A stretch of 64,000 nucleotides of DNA from Gigaspora margarita (GCA_009809945.1 WTPW01002195.1:45470-109469), one strand, 5' to 3'; shown: positions 48,397 through 59,268, counted from the stretch's first letter. The notes: a model not told the origin generated them from the sequence alone. Numbers and translations: made by a program.

Positions 48397-49121
48397 TAAG
48401 CTATTTTTTTATTGCTGGTGATGGTAGTAAAAGTGGTGCTAGCATAATTTGTTCATTTATACAGCATAGTTCTAAAGCCCCACAATGTTTACAAATAATG
48501 TTCATTCCTTTCAACATATGCCTTTTTTTTATTACATCCTCCTCTTCTATTTTTTCTTCTTTTTCTTCTTCTTCTATATCTACTCTATTCTCTTCTTCTT
48601 CAATCTCTTCCATTTCTTCTATCTCTTCTTCCCTCTTCTCTTCTTCTTCTTTCTCCTCTTTTTTTTCTTTTATTTCTTCAATTCTCTCCTTTTCTATTCC
48701 TTCCTCATATTTATCTAAATTACAATATTTTATTTTATAAAATTGTTTATATTGTTTTTCTTTTTTTTGTGTATATTTTTCTCTATGCCTATCTCTATTT
48801 TTTTTTTATTTCTTCTCTTTTTTTATCACTTATAGATGCTCTATATCTTTGTTGTCTCAATGTATTAGCTTTTGTTGTTTTTGTTCTTGTTCTTGAAGAT
48901 ACGGGTAAATGTGTTGCAGATTGAGACCTGTTTTTAAAGCAGAACCTGTTTCTAAAGGTGTAAAAGAGCCTTTTTTTATAATAATAAGACTTAGCAGCTC
49001 TTATTTTATTCAGTCTTTTTGTTTTTGCTTTTTTAGTTTCACCTTCTTCAGGTATAGAATATTTATCTAATATATACTGAGGTATAGGCAAGATTTCTTG
49101 TTCTTTTTCTTTTTTTGATAT

Positions 49122-50101
49122 TTTCTATTTTAATAAAAAAAATTAAAAAAATAATAATATTAATTATTTGAATATGTATAGTTTTAAATAATACAAAGTA
49201 TTTATTAAAAAATAATAAAAAATCTTAAAATTTTTATTTTTTAATTATAAATTTTTTACCTGGTTTACTTTTTTTAAATTTTATATTTAAAGTTATTATT
49301 TTATATTTATAAAATTTTAATTAAAGGTCTCACCTTTAATATTTAAAAAAAAAAAAAAATTTTAATTAAAGTTAATAAACTTACTATTTGTTGCTTCTAA
49401 TTTGTTAATATATTAATTAAAATCTGGTAAAATAATAAATTAGTTAAAAATAAAAAATTTTTTTAATAAAATTAGTTTTTTTTTTAAAAAAAAAAAAAAA
49501 ATTTAAAAAATTTAACAAAAAACAAAAATCTGTATCAAGGTAAAATCAGGCTATTACACAAATCTGATGCATAATACTAATTTTAGAGGTTATGCCGATT
49601 TGTTATATTATGCCAATTTTGGTATATTACATATAATCTTATTGGTTTCTATTTTTAATTTTTTATTAATTTAATTAATAAAACTATAACATTATAAATG
49701 GTACATAGGCATTATACTCTAAATTCAGGTCACCGATCCAATTTTCTGGAATGCAAATTCCTGTATGCCATATAACCTCAATACTTAAATAGAGTTTGAA
49801 AACTCTAAAGTTGGAGTGTGAATTTTATTCAGGTTCATAAAAATACGAATTCTGAGTTTTTTTAAACTGACACTAAGTCAAAGTTTGAAATTAACCTCTG
49901 ACATAGTGTTACTGGATTTTTAAAAAAATTTCAAGGGCAGTGCTTTAGTTAGAATTTTTTCAAGATTGGATGGGCAAGAGAGGTGAAGAGCAAAAATTTT
50001 TTAGAATTTTTAAAATATAACATTTTAACACCCAATACTATATTTAAAAACTGCAAAATTTTTCAAATAGTGACGAAGAACTGCACCTTAGATGTAGTAG
50101 A
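49122..50101 (-). other. 5' non-coding leader of Helitron H2
   Basis: A+T-rich; collinear with the H1 leader around 49700-49760 (AATTTTCTGG, TGCAAA.TTCC). Ends in the TC terminus. Confidence 0.6.
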
Positions 50102-50898
50102 CTAGTGTTAGGAGCCTAGGCATTGCCACGGACTAGAAGTTTTTTTTTTATGAGAGGTTAAATAAATTTGTCTTGGTTCAATAAGCCTGATCTTGGTTCA
50201 AATGAACCTGATATTGGTTCAAATAAACCCGGTCTTAGTTCAAATGAACCCGATTTAGATTCATTTAAACCTGATCTTAGTTCATGAACCCAGTCTTGGT
50301 TCAAATGAACATGATTCTAGTTCAATGAACCCGATCCAAACCCAGAATGGTTGAGTTTGAATTTTGTATAATGTGATCATTTTCATAAAAACACTATTTT
50401 TGGGCGGAGTTTGAAAAATTTGAACCCAATTTTAGTTTATATATTGTGCAATGAACATGATTTGAACCTAGTCCATTAGAGTTGGAATTTTGTGTCACTC
50501 ACTCATTTTCATAGAACACAAAAGCAGACCTCTATGAGTGGGCGGAGCTTGAAAAAATTTCAAGGGTCACAGCCTGAGTAAGAATTTTTTTAAAGGTAGG
50601 TAAGTTGAAAAGGTGGAGGGTAAGAATTTTTAAAAATTTTTTTAAAGGTGGGGTGGGTAGGAAAGGTGGAGGGTAAGAATTGTAAAGAATTTTAAATAAT
50701 CTTAAAGAATCTTAAAGAACTTTTACAATATACTAAAGCACAATTCTCTGTCACTATTTTATTTTTCTATACTTTAATTTATATAATAATTTTAAACAAA
50801 GGTCCTTGCTTCACAAAGGACCTTTGTCTAAAGTTATTATATAAACTAAAGCACAAAATTCTTAAATAGTGATGCAAACTCACGTTTTAGTATATTAA
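50102..50898 (-). mobile_element. Short non-autonomous Helitron U4 (797 bp)
   Basis: 3' CTAG at 50105-50102 with hairpin CCGTGGCAATGCCTAGG; 5' end TTAATATACTAAAACGTGAG at 50898. Foldback 50725-50898 includes AAAGGTCCTTG...CAAAGGACCTTT. Carries GATCTTGGTTCAAATGAACC repeats (50160-50340). Confidence 0.8.
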
Positions 50899-52488
50899 CT
50901 AGTGTTAGGGCTCAGGCATTGCCTGAGGTAAGGTATCTATTTTTTATTTTTAGATATAGCTGGTCCTGCTGGTTAGATTTTTGATTTATAAGAAAAAAGA
51001 GAACCACCAAGAGATCAAATAAACCCAATCTTGGTTCTGATTTGGTTCTTGAACACGGTCTTGGTTCAAGTGAGCCTGACTTAGGTTTAATTGAACATGA
51101 ACTTGGTTTTTGAACTTGGTCTTGGTTCAAATGAACCTGATCTTGGTTCAATAAAACTGATCTGAACCTGTTTTGGCGAAGTTTGAATTTTGTAGAACCT
51201 GATTATTTTCGTGAGAACACAAAATCTGTCCTTTATTTGTAGTTAGAGTATGAAAAAATCTGAAACTGATTTTTGTTTAATTGACAATTCGCGATAGAAG
51301 GAGAATTTTAACCGGGGAGATTTTTATAATAAAACATAGTAAAATATGTTAATATAAGAATCATGATTCCTATAGTTTTATAAAATTTTTTGAATTTTAA
51401 TTGCTTGTAACTTATTATTTACCTAACTAATTTTACCAATCTAGCTATCATTAAAATCACAAAAACTAGCTCTACAACTTTTATTAGAAGTCTACAAAAT
51501 GTTAATTTAATAAAAAATTAACTTTACATAGTCAAGAATGCTGATTTTTAGATTTTATATGTAATTTATATTAAGTGTTATGTATTTTATTAATACAAAT
51601 TCTTCTTCTTTCACGAATTGTCAATTAAATGAAATGATCCTGGTTCATCCAATCCTGATTTAAATGATCTAGTCCAGACCCCAATTCGTCAGAGCTAGAA
51701 TTTTTGTATAATTTACTATTTTCATAGAAACTCAAAATCTAACCTCTATTTTTGGACAGTATTTAAAAAATTTTAAGGGCCAGTGCCTGAGTTGGACTTT
51801 TTTCAAGGGTGAGTAAGGGAGAGTAAGATAAGATTTTTAAAGAATTTTTTTACGTGAGGATCTCAAAAATTTAAGGGTCCTCACTATTTAACTATATTTG
51901 GTCAGAGTTTAAAAAAATTTTAAGGGTCAGTATTCAAGTTAGAATTTTTTAAGGGTAGGTGGATGAGATAAAATTTTTAAAGAATTTTTTTACGTGAGAA
52001 CCTCAAAAAAATTCAAGGGTCCTCACTATATCACTATATATAAAACCACAGAATTTTTCAATTAGTAATGCAAAACTGCATCTTAGATATAGTAGAATAC
52101 AAAATCTGACCTCTATTTTTGGATGGTGTTTGAAAAAATTTTAAGGGTCAATACCCGAATTGGACTTTTTTCAAGAGTAGGTAGGTGGAGGAGGAGGAGA
52201 ATAAAATAAGATTTTTAAAAAATTTTTTTACATGAGGACCTCAAAAATTTAAGGGTCCTCACTATCTAACTATATTTGATTAGAGTTTAAAAAAATTTCA
52301 AGGGTCAGTGCCCGAGTTAGAATTTTTCAAGAGTGGGTAGGTGGCAGGTAGAAAGTAAGATAAGATTTTTAAAAAATTTTTTTACGTGAGGACCTCAAAA
52401 AAATTCAAGAGTCCTCACTATATCACTATATATAAAACTACAGAATTTTTTAAATTGTGATACAGGTTTGCGCCTTAGATATAGTAGA
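50899..52488 (-). mobile_element. Helitron U5: one full short unit plus a 3'-truncated unit
   Basis: 3' CTAG at 50902-50899 with a perfect hairpin CTCAGGCAATGCCTGAG. 5'-end sequence TCTACTATATCTAAGATG at 52096 ends the first unit (about 850 bp without the insert at 51281); 52097-52488 is a second unit lacking its 3' half, with 5' end TCTACTATATCTAAGGCG at 52488. Confidence 0.75.
51281..51624. mobile_element. piggyBac-like MITE, 344 bp
   Basis: Ends TTGACAATTCGCGA.AGAAG / CTTCTTTCACGAATTGTCAA are inverted and flanked by TTAA (51277-51280, 51625-51628). TTAA target duplication is typical of piggyBac; the source family is inferred from it alone. Confidence 0.7.
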
Positions 52489-53700
52489 TGCTAGGACTCA
52501 GGCATTGCCCGAGGTAAGGTATCTATTTTTTTTATTTTTAAATGTATCTGGTCTTGGGTCAAATGAACCTGATCTTGGTCCTGATCTGGTTTCAAACTTG
52601 GTTCTTGAACCTAGTTTTGGTTCAAATGAGCCTAACTTAGGTTCAATTGAATATGAACTTGGTTCTTGAACCCAGTCTTGGTTCAAATGAACCCGATCTT
52701 GGTTCAATGAAACTGATCTGAACCTGATCTGGCGAAGTTTGAATTTTGTAGAACCTAATCATATTTGTAGAAACATGAAATCTGTTTTTTATTTGTGGTC
52801 AGAGTATGAAAAATTCTAAAACTGATCTTGGTTCAAATGAAACGATTCTGGTTCACCAATTCTAGTTCAAATGACCCAGTCATGACCCCAATCTGTCAGA
52901 GCTGGAATTTTTGTATAACTCACTATTTTTGTGGGAATACAAAATCTAGTCTCTATTTTTGGATGGTATTTGAAAAAATTTTAAGGGTTAGTGCCTAAGT
53001 TGGACTTTTTTAAGGGTAGGTAGGTGAGGAGAGGGAGGGTAAGATAAGATTTTTAAAGAATTTTTTTACATAAGAACCTCAAAATTCAAGGGTCCTTAAT
53101 ATCTAACTATATTTGATCAGAGTTTGAAAAAATTTCAAGGATCAGTGCTTGAGTTAGAATTTTTCAAGGATGGGTGAGTAGGAAGGTAAAGAGAGGGTAA
53201 GATAAGATTTTTAAAGAATTTTTTTATATGAGGACCTTAAAAAAATTCAAGAGTCCTCACTATATCACTATATATAAACTGCAAAATTTTAAAATAGTGA
53301 CACAGAACTGTGCCTTAAATGTAGTAGAATACAAAATCTAATCTCTATTTTTGAATGGTATTTGAAAAAATTTTAAGGGTTAGTGCCTGAGTTGGACTTT
53401 TTTTAAGATTGAGCAGGTGGAGGAAGGGGAGGGTAAGATAAAATTTTTAAAGAATTTTTTTATGTGAAGACCTCAAAAATTCAAGGGTCCTCACTATCTA
53501 ACTATATTTGAGCAGAGTTTGAAAAAATTTCAAAAGTCGGTGCTCATGTTAAAATTTTTTAGGGTGGATGGGTGGGAAGGTGAAGGTAAGATAAGATTTT
53601 TAAAGAATTTTTTTATATGAGGATCTTAAAAAAATTCAAGAGTTCTTATTATATTACTATATATAAAATTACAAAATTTTTCACACAGGTTTGCACCTTA
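51739..53700. repeat. Four diverged ~375-bp blocks
   Basis: Blocks share GAAAAAATTTTAAGGGT (51765, 52132, 52972, 53362) then a second motif AAATTTCAAGGGTCAGTGC (51912 region, 52290, 53130, 53525), each followed by GTGAGGACCTCAAAAA. They are the 5' halves of units U5 and U6. Confidence 0.8.
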
Positions 53701-53710
53701 GATGATATAA
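52489..53710 (-). mobile_element. Helitron U6: full plus truncated unit, end of the array
   Basis: Hairpin CTCGGGCAATGCCTGAG near 52498-52515; the terminal CTAG expected at 52489 is missing (reads CTAGCA then TCTACTAT). Internal 5' end TCTACTACATTTAAGG at 53328, then a 3'-truncated unit to about 53710 where the 5' end is degraded (CATCTAAGGTGCAAACC). Same two-part structure as U5. Confidence 0.65.
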
Positions 53711-53981
53711 TCAGTTTTTCATTTCCCAGTTTGTATTTTATTTTTAACTTGTCGATCAGTAAAAATATTTTTTATATGATTAATGCAATAATTATGAAAA
53801 TCTTAACATCTCCTAAAGAGGTGGATAGTAATTGATTACTGATTTTTAGGTAAAATTTCTGCTTTTGCAAAAAATATGTTTATTCTCAATATGATTAAGA
53901 TAAGTAGTGTTGTGTATTTAAAATTAAAAAGAGTAAAATTGTATATATTGAGAGAAATATAATAATACAATACACATAGTA
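53711..53981. other. A+T-rich spacer, no gene seen
   Basis: Separates the Helitron array from the next transposon. The plus-strand ORF across 53617-53835 spans the array edge and has no recognisable motif. Confidence 0.5.
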
Positions 53982-54146
53982 CAGTCTAATCTTAATATAA
54001 TCACCTCTTTGGGAAACAGAAATTAGATGATTATAACAAGAGGTGATTATAAATAATAAATTCTATATAGTCACTTTAATAATAAATAACAAAATAATGT
54101 GATTATAAAAAAATTTTAAAATGATCACAGATCATTGCTACATATA

Positions 54147-54402
54147 AACTTTTATATGGCATTTTCTATTTGTTGGATTTTGCATTTACCAACTATTATC
54201 CGGCATTTGAAATTTTATGATTTTTATGCACGTGAGTTACACATGTTATCCAAATATACTAAATCCGTTCTGGATTTAAAATATACCCAGACAACATGTG
54301 TAACTCATGTGCATAAAAATTTAAAATCTCAAATGCCGGTCAATAGTTGGTATGCAAAAACCAACAAATATAAATGCCATATAATTCAGTTATTCAAGCA
54401 TG
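54147..54402. repeat. Foldback, ~120-bp arms
   Basis: ATATGGCATTT...TTTGTTGG...CCGGCATTTGA...GAGTTACACATGTT (54153-54252) is followed by its reverse complement (54293-54396). The plus-strand ORF here is this palindrome. Confidence 0.85.
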
Positions 54403-54429
54403 AAGTACTCATAACTACGGTACTATAGT

Positions 54430-54610
54430 ATTCTAATACTAGTAAAGTGCTATTGTGCTTTACTAGCATTAGAACACTATTGTACCTTACCATTATTTGC
54501 TATATGATTTGACTAGTCAAATTTTAAGCACCGAAGGTGCTTAAAATTGACCAATCAAATAACATACAGCAAATAACTCAGTTATTTAGCACTTCGTGCT
54601 GAATAACTAT
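54430..54610. repeat. Series of short hairpins
   Basis: AGCACCGAAGGTGCT is centred near 54537 with long AATTTTAAGCACC arms; GTTATTTAGCACTTCGTGC and GCTGAATAAC form another near 54580; ATTATTTGCTATATGATTTGA pairs with TCAAATAACATACAGCAAAT. Confidence 0.75.
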
Positions 54611-54616
54611 TAATTA

Positions 54617-54905
54617 TTTTTTTATAATCAAATTGATTACTGCGCATTAATAAAAGTTATTCTATATAATAAATTACATATGTAGTAAAATTTTTATAAT
54701 TTTTGAAGTAATTTTTATTATGTTGATTTTATACTTTACGTTATACAAAAAAAAATTAAAAAAATTTTTATTTTTTTTTGTATTACATAAAATATAAAAT
54801 CAACATAATAAAAATTACTTCAAAAATTATATAAATTTTAGTCTATATGTAATTTATTACGTAGAATAACTATAATTAATGCGCAGTAATTGATTTGCTT
54901 ATAAA
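54617..54905. repeat. Foldback, ~130-bp arms
   Basis: ATCAAATTGATTACTGCGCA...AAATTACATAT (54625) pairs with TGCGCAGTAATTGATTTG (54880), with arms through AAGTAATTTTTATTATGTTG on either side of an A/T homopolymer centre. Confidence 0.85.
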
Positions 54906-55452
54906 CAAATAAAGGTTTATATGTAGCAATGATTTGTGATCAATTAGATTTTTATTTTATTAACCAATTTTAAAAAAATTATATATACATTTTTTAAATT
55001 TTGATTCTTATTATTAATATTTTAACTATATTATATTATTTTGTAACTTTATCAAAGTAAATTTAATACAATTTTATGCCTTTTGTTTTTAAAAATAGTG
55101 TGATAGTGATTGTGACTATATAAAGAGTAAAATAATATAAATTTATTTAGCAAATAAAAAAGGTGATTATAATAAGGTTGTAACTATATCAAGAGTGACT
55201 ATAATAAGATTAGACTGTATTTATTATGAAAAAGTTTGCTAATTAATTAATATAATGTACCTGAAATATTAAATAATAGTATTACGTTAGGCAATATAAA
55301 AAAAATCTATTTTATTTTTTCACTTATATGTGTATTGTATTTTTTTCTATTGTCATTATAAAAAATGCCAATAAGTTACACTAAAAATTTACATAATTAA
55401 AGTTATTCAAACTAAAACTTTTGCTAATTTTGCTATTATATATCTATATATA

Positions 55453-55700
55453 TGGGGGTAAGTCAATAGAAATCAAGCAAATTTTTTTTAGTACTTTTTT
55501 TAAAAGTTTAAACCAAGATAATTTAACAAAACTTGATCAAATTTAATAAAATTTTTTTAAATTAATTTTACAGGTTTATAAAATTAATTTAAAAAAATTT
55601 TTATCAAATTTGATTAAATTTTTGTTAAGTTATTTCTGTTCAAAGTTTCAAAAAAATTTTATTATAAAAAATTTGTTTGATTTCTATTGACTCATCCCCA
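55453..55700. mobile_element. TA-flanked MITE with TGGGG ends, 248 bp
   Basis: Ends TGGGGGTAAGTCAATAGAAA / TTTCTATTGACTCATCCCCA, bordered by TA. Arms run to AATCAAGCAAATTTTT. It shares the TGGGG terminus with the 28613/61681 family but not the interior. Confidence 0.8.
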
Positions 55701-55714
55701 TATGTATGTATATA

Positions 55715-56084
55715 GATAGGAGTGGGTGAAATTGCCTTTCTTAATAGAAAAAAATTGTTAAAATTGTTGAAATTTGATTAATTTGAAATTTAGTTTTCAA
55801 AATTATTTTTATTATGAAAGGGTGAAACCCACGACATAAAGTGTTAAGATCTTACTTGGTGTTAGGGTTAGGTTAGGCTAAAAATTACAATTTTAGATAG
55901 TAATCTGCATCAACAATGTACATACCACTTCTATCATGGGTTTCATCTTGTTGTATTTATTAAATTATTAAGATTGATTATTTTAAACCATACAATATAA
56001 TAGTTTTATATTCTTTTATTTTAAAAAAAATAATGAAATTATAATAAAATTTTAAAAATTTCAAAAATGAATTTCACCCCCATC
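55715..56084. mobile_element. TA-flanked MITE, GATGGGGGTGAAATT ends, 370 bp
   Basis: Ends GATAGGAGTGGGTGAAATT / GAATTTCACCCCCATC, bordered by TA. The interior has a short GTTAGGGTTAGGTTAGG run. Confidence 0.75.
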
Positions 56085-57011
56085 TATACATATATGTATC
56101 TGTTGCTTGTACATACTAACAATTTTAAAATTTTATGGAATGTTATAGTATATTGAGGGTTTGTAGAAAAGAGATGAATTGTTTTTTTTAGTAATTGTTT
56201 AAAGAAATTTTCTAAAATACTTTAGAGACGCACATATAAGTTATGTATATTTGTAGATTTGTATAATTGTTTAAAGCAAAAAAAAACCTTTTAATCTTTA
56301 TATAGATATATAAATGTTTAATAATTTAGTTTTAAAAAATATTAAAAATTTTTTGCACGTTTACTCATACCGATATAGTATAATCTAAATTTATTTTAAT
56401 TTATGATATATATAGTTATATATACCAGTATATATAATATAAATATTTTTGTATTTTTAATTATCTTAAATTTAAAAATAAAAATTATATTTTTGTAATG
56501 TTTGTTTTTTGATGATTACTATTTGTACACCATGTGTATATATACACATATATTGATATCTTAAATCCTGATTATATAATAGCTTTTGGGGCTCTAACAA
56601 AAAATATTTCTTGCAAAATTTTAGTATAAACTATATCCTTCTCTAATCCTAAAGCTATTCTTATTTCAACCTTAAGCTATACTAATTTTTTGTTTATAAT
56701 TTATATGTTAAACAAATTTGTAAATCAATAAATTAATATGTGTATATATACACCTGATGTAAATTAAGAAATTTTCTTGTTTTTTGTAATATAAAAAAAA
56801 GTTTTTAGTTGAATATTTAGCTTGTAACTAAAAATAAATAAGTTAATTAAAAATTAATTTTATATAATTTTATTAAAAAATTTATTGACTTGGTTTTAAA
56901 TATATTTTTTTATTATAATTTATATACATAAATTTTTATAATTTAATTTTTGATTTTTATAATAAAAATAAATTAAAATTAATATAATTTATATAGTTAT
57001 TTGTATATATA
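56085..57011. other. A+T-rich stretch, nothing recognised
   Basis: No ORF, RNA gene or terminal repeats are supportable. Confidence 0.5.
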
Positions 57012-57059
57012 TAGGGGACTGATGTTTCTATACCATGTAGATCACTTTTTTTAAAAACC

Positions 57060-57475
57060 AAATTTGATGAATTTTTTTTTATTTGGATTTTAAAAAAAAT
57101 TCATTGAATTTGATTAGGTGGTTGTCAAGATACCTTCAACTAAAATTTGATGAAATTTTGCCACAACTATTATTTTGAAGATATCTTGACAACCACCTGA
57201 TCAAATTCAAGAAATTTTTTTATTTGAATTCTAAACATTCTTAGAATTTAAATAAAAACTTCTATTGAATTTGGTTAGGTGGTTGTCAAGATACCTTCAA
57301 TGTCTATCAAAATAATAACTGCGACAAAATTTCATCTTTGATCGAAGGTATCTCGACAACCACCTAACCAAATTTTATTGATTTTTTTTTATTCAGAATT
57401 CTACAAATTTGTAAAATTCAAATAAAAAAATTCATCAAATTTGTCAGGTGATTATCAAGATTCCTTCGAAGGTAG
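57060..57475. repeat. Alternating-orientation repeat of GGTGGTTGTCAAGATACCTT
   Basis: The motif occurs plus at about 57117, minus at 57177, plus at 57279, minus at 57346 and diverged plus at 57447, separated by ATTTGAATT / AATTCAAAT palindromes. It makes several possible hairpins in the left arm of the composite element. Confidence 0.8.
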
Positions 57476-58494
57476 TAGCTATCCCACAAAATATTTTTGG
57501 TCACGTGCTTTTGTTATGGCACAACCCAATCAAATTTTGAGATCAGGTGTAATGTGAAAATCAAAACAAACAAAACAATTTAATAAAGCGAAATAATTAA
57601 AGTAATAATAGTTAGGGTTTGTATTAGATGCGATTTCATAGACAAACTTTAGAGTTATTGGTGATTCATTGTAAAAAATCATAAAAAGCACGATTTTTAT
57701 ATTACACCTGATCCTAAAATTCAATTGGTTTGCGCTATAACAAAGTCATATGACCAGAAATTTTTGTGGGTTAACTACGTAGTAGAACCACGCCAGGGGT
57801 CTAGACACTTTTGCAGTAACGTGACGTGGTGCATGAAAATTAACCAATCAGAGAACGTAAATTTTGATCTTCCCGGATCAGTCTGACATCAAAACAAAAC
57901 ACGTGTACAAGAAAAAAAAAAGAGAAAAGAGCGAAAATACTCGAAAACTGGTATTTAAATCAGCCTTAAAAACCAGATAAAAATGTTCAGAACGTGATTT
58001 TACATATAAATAGTAGCCTTCTAAGTATATATATACAAACCCTAACCCTAACCTTAACATAAAGCCAAAAAGTTAATCTGAATGAATGTTTCCCAGTATC
58101 GGCATAAAAATTTCGCCCTCCACGTGATCAGTACAAAATTCTTTCAAAGTTTGTTTATGTTAGGTTAGGGTTAGGAGAGTGCTCAGTTAGGGTTTGGGTT
58201 TAGGTTATTATATAGTAAAATCGCTCGAGGAAAACTTTTTATTAGTGCAAAAAAGTGGTTTCTTATGCAAACTTTTGAGAAATAAGCTTTTTTTTTACAA
58301 AAGAGACGTTTTGCGGTTGTTTTGAATTTTCTGATTGTGTTATGTTATACGAAATTATGATCATTTATTGGTCAAGAATCACGTGAAGGGCGAAATTTTT
58401 ATGGCAATACTGGGGTACATATCCGAATGACGCCACAACACGTGATGGTCACGTTACTGCAAAAGTGTCTAGACTCCTGGAGGGGCCTACGTAG

Positions 58495-58990
58495 TAGGGT
58501 GTCCAGGATTATGCGATGCGATAGGGCAAATTATACGTGCGATCGAGGTCAAATTATGCGATGAGTGCAAAATAAATTTAAAATTATGCGATTAATTATG
58601 TGATATTAAAACTTCTCTAAAATATTTATTTATTTATCAAAATTCAAAAAATTTAACATTCTAAGTGAATTTTCTGGCAATGCATGTCTATTATCTGCTA
58701 AAATTCAGTTATATGCTGAAAAGCTACATTTTACATCTACTCCTGAAACTGGCAACCAAATATACACTAATGCAATTTTGCTAAGATTTGGTAATAAAGC
58801 CATCTTTTCATGCCAATACTTGTCTAAATCAAAGTCTTCACTAAATGTTTCCGATGCCAAATGACTATCAACAATAGTGAGCAACTGTGATTTGACAAAA
58901 CTGATAAAAAAGTTTCCCTCCATTTGCATAAAAATCAGTCTTATATGAAGGGTTCCTAACAAGACATTCTGTAGCCATGACCATATAAAC

Positions 58991-59026
<36 letters not shown>

Positions 59027-59268
59027 AAAACGTCCCATTAAAAATTTTTCAAAATTATAATATTGAAAAAAAATTCCAAAAATCAATTTTCTAAAGAGAG
59101 ACTAGTTGCAATTTTATCGTTGTAATATTTATAATCATAAATCTACCAATCATAATTAAGTCACGTGATCTGAGTGCGTTTTTTTGTTGAATTATGCGAA
59201 GCATATGCGATGCGAAAAATTGGTAAATTATGCGCATATTATGCTTTCGCATAATCCTGGACACCCTA
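58495..59268 (-). mobile_element. Deleted hAT transposon, 774 bp
   Basis: Ends TAGGGTGTCCAGGATTATGC / GCATAATCCTGGACACCCTA with an 8-bp duplication CTACGTAG (58487-58494, 59269-59276). ATTATGCGAT repeats lie near both ends. An internal (TTA)n microsatellite is at 58992-59024. Confidence 0.9.
58705..58962 (-). pseudogene. hAT dimerisation domain fragment
   Basis: The minus-strand frame contains DLDKYWHEKMALLPNLSKIA and LPVSGVDVKCSFSAYN, the conserved core of the hAT C-terminal dimerisation domain (P.S...ER.FS...); the usual Glu-Arg is Lys-Cys here. It ends directly after FSAYN. The remaining transposase is deleted, so the element needs a helper. This is a different hAT family from copies 1 and 2. 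Confidence 0.75.

Larger units (their letters stand above)
41310..49121 (-). pseudogene. Helitron Rep-helicase, copy H2, decayed
   Basis: Homolog of 26085-31934. The start codon position reads ATA (49119-49121). Recognised parts: basic N-terminus to 48795; CKHCGA (about 48480); RISELHSAYDPFQYPLLF (about 47040-47090); HUH motif HIH at 44063-44071; Rep tyrosine motif KYLYKYVYK near 43635-43661; Walker A GPGETGKT near 42612-42635; Walker B as NEAP (usual DEAP) at about 42377; FRQILPVVV; helicase motif near 41470 with QDQT in place of QGQT. A SINE, a hAT-like foldback and many frameshifts break the frame. H1 and H2 have different lesions, so they decayed largely independently. Confidence 0.85.
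37977..50101 (-). mobile_element. Helitron H2 (Rep-helicase unit of the tandem array)
   Basis: 5' end TCTACTACATCTAAGGTGCA at 50101; 3' CTAG at 37980-37977 with hairpin CCTGGAGCAACACCTGGG. Contains the pseudogene 41310-49121 and insertions at 38535, 39622, 40759, 44986 (with 45273 nested), 47323 and 48245. Net length about 7.2 kb. H1-like flanks on both sides support the boundaries. Confidence 0.85.
53982..55217. mobile_element. Tc1-like TA-flanked element of nested foldbacks (1.24 kb)
   Basis: Ends CAGTCTAATCTTAATATAAT / ATAATAAGATTAGACTG, bordered by TA (53980-53981, 55218-55219). TACAGT-type ends are common in Tc1/mariner elements. GCTACATATAAAC (about 54138) and GTTTATATGTAGC (about 54917) mark an inner element. 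No transposase is present. Confidence 0.8.

Noticed and set aside
48485..48740. Phe/Ser-rich plus-strand ORFs
   Set aside because: They are the antisense of the Glu/Lys-rich linker of the H2 Rep-helicase pseudogene.
54135..54428. 97-codon ORF
   Set aside because: It lies entirely on a foldback palindrome.
58030..58060. CCCTAACCCTAA as a telomere
   Set aside because: Only two or three units, inside a transposon; similar short runs at 14750, 16310 and 55860 are also internal to repeats.
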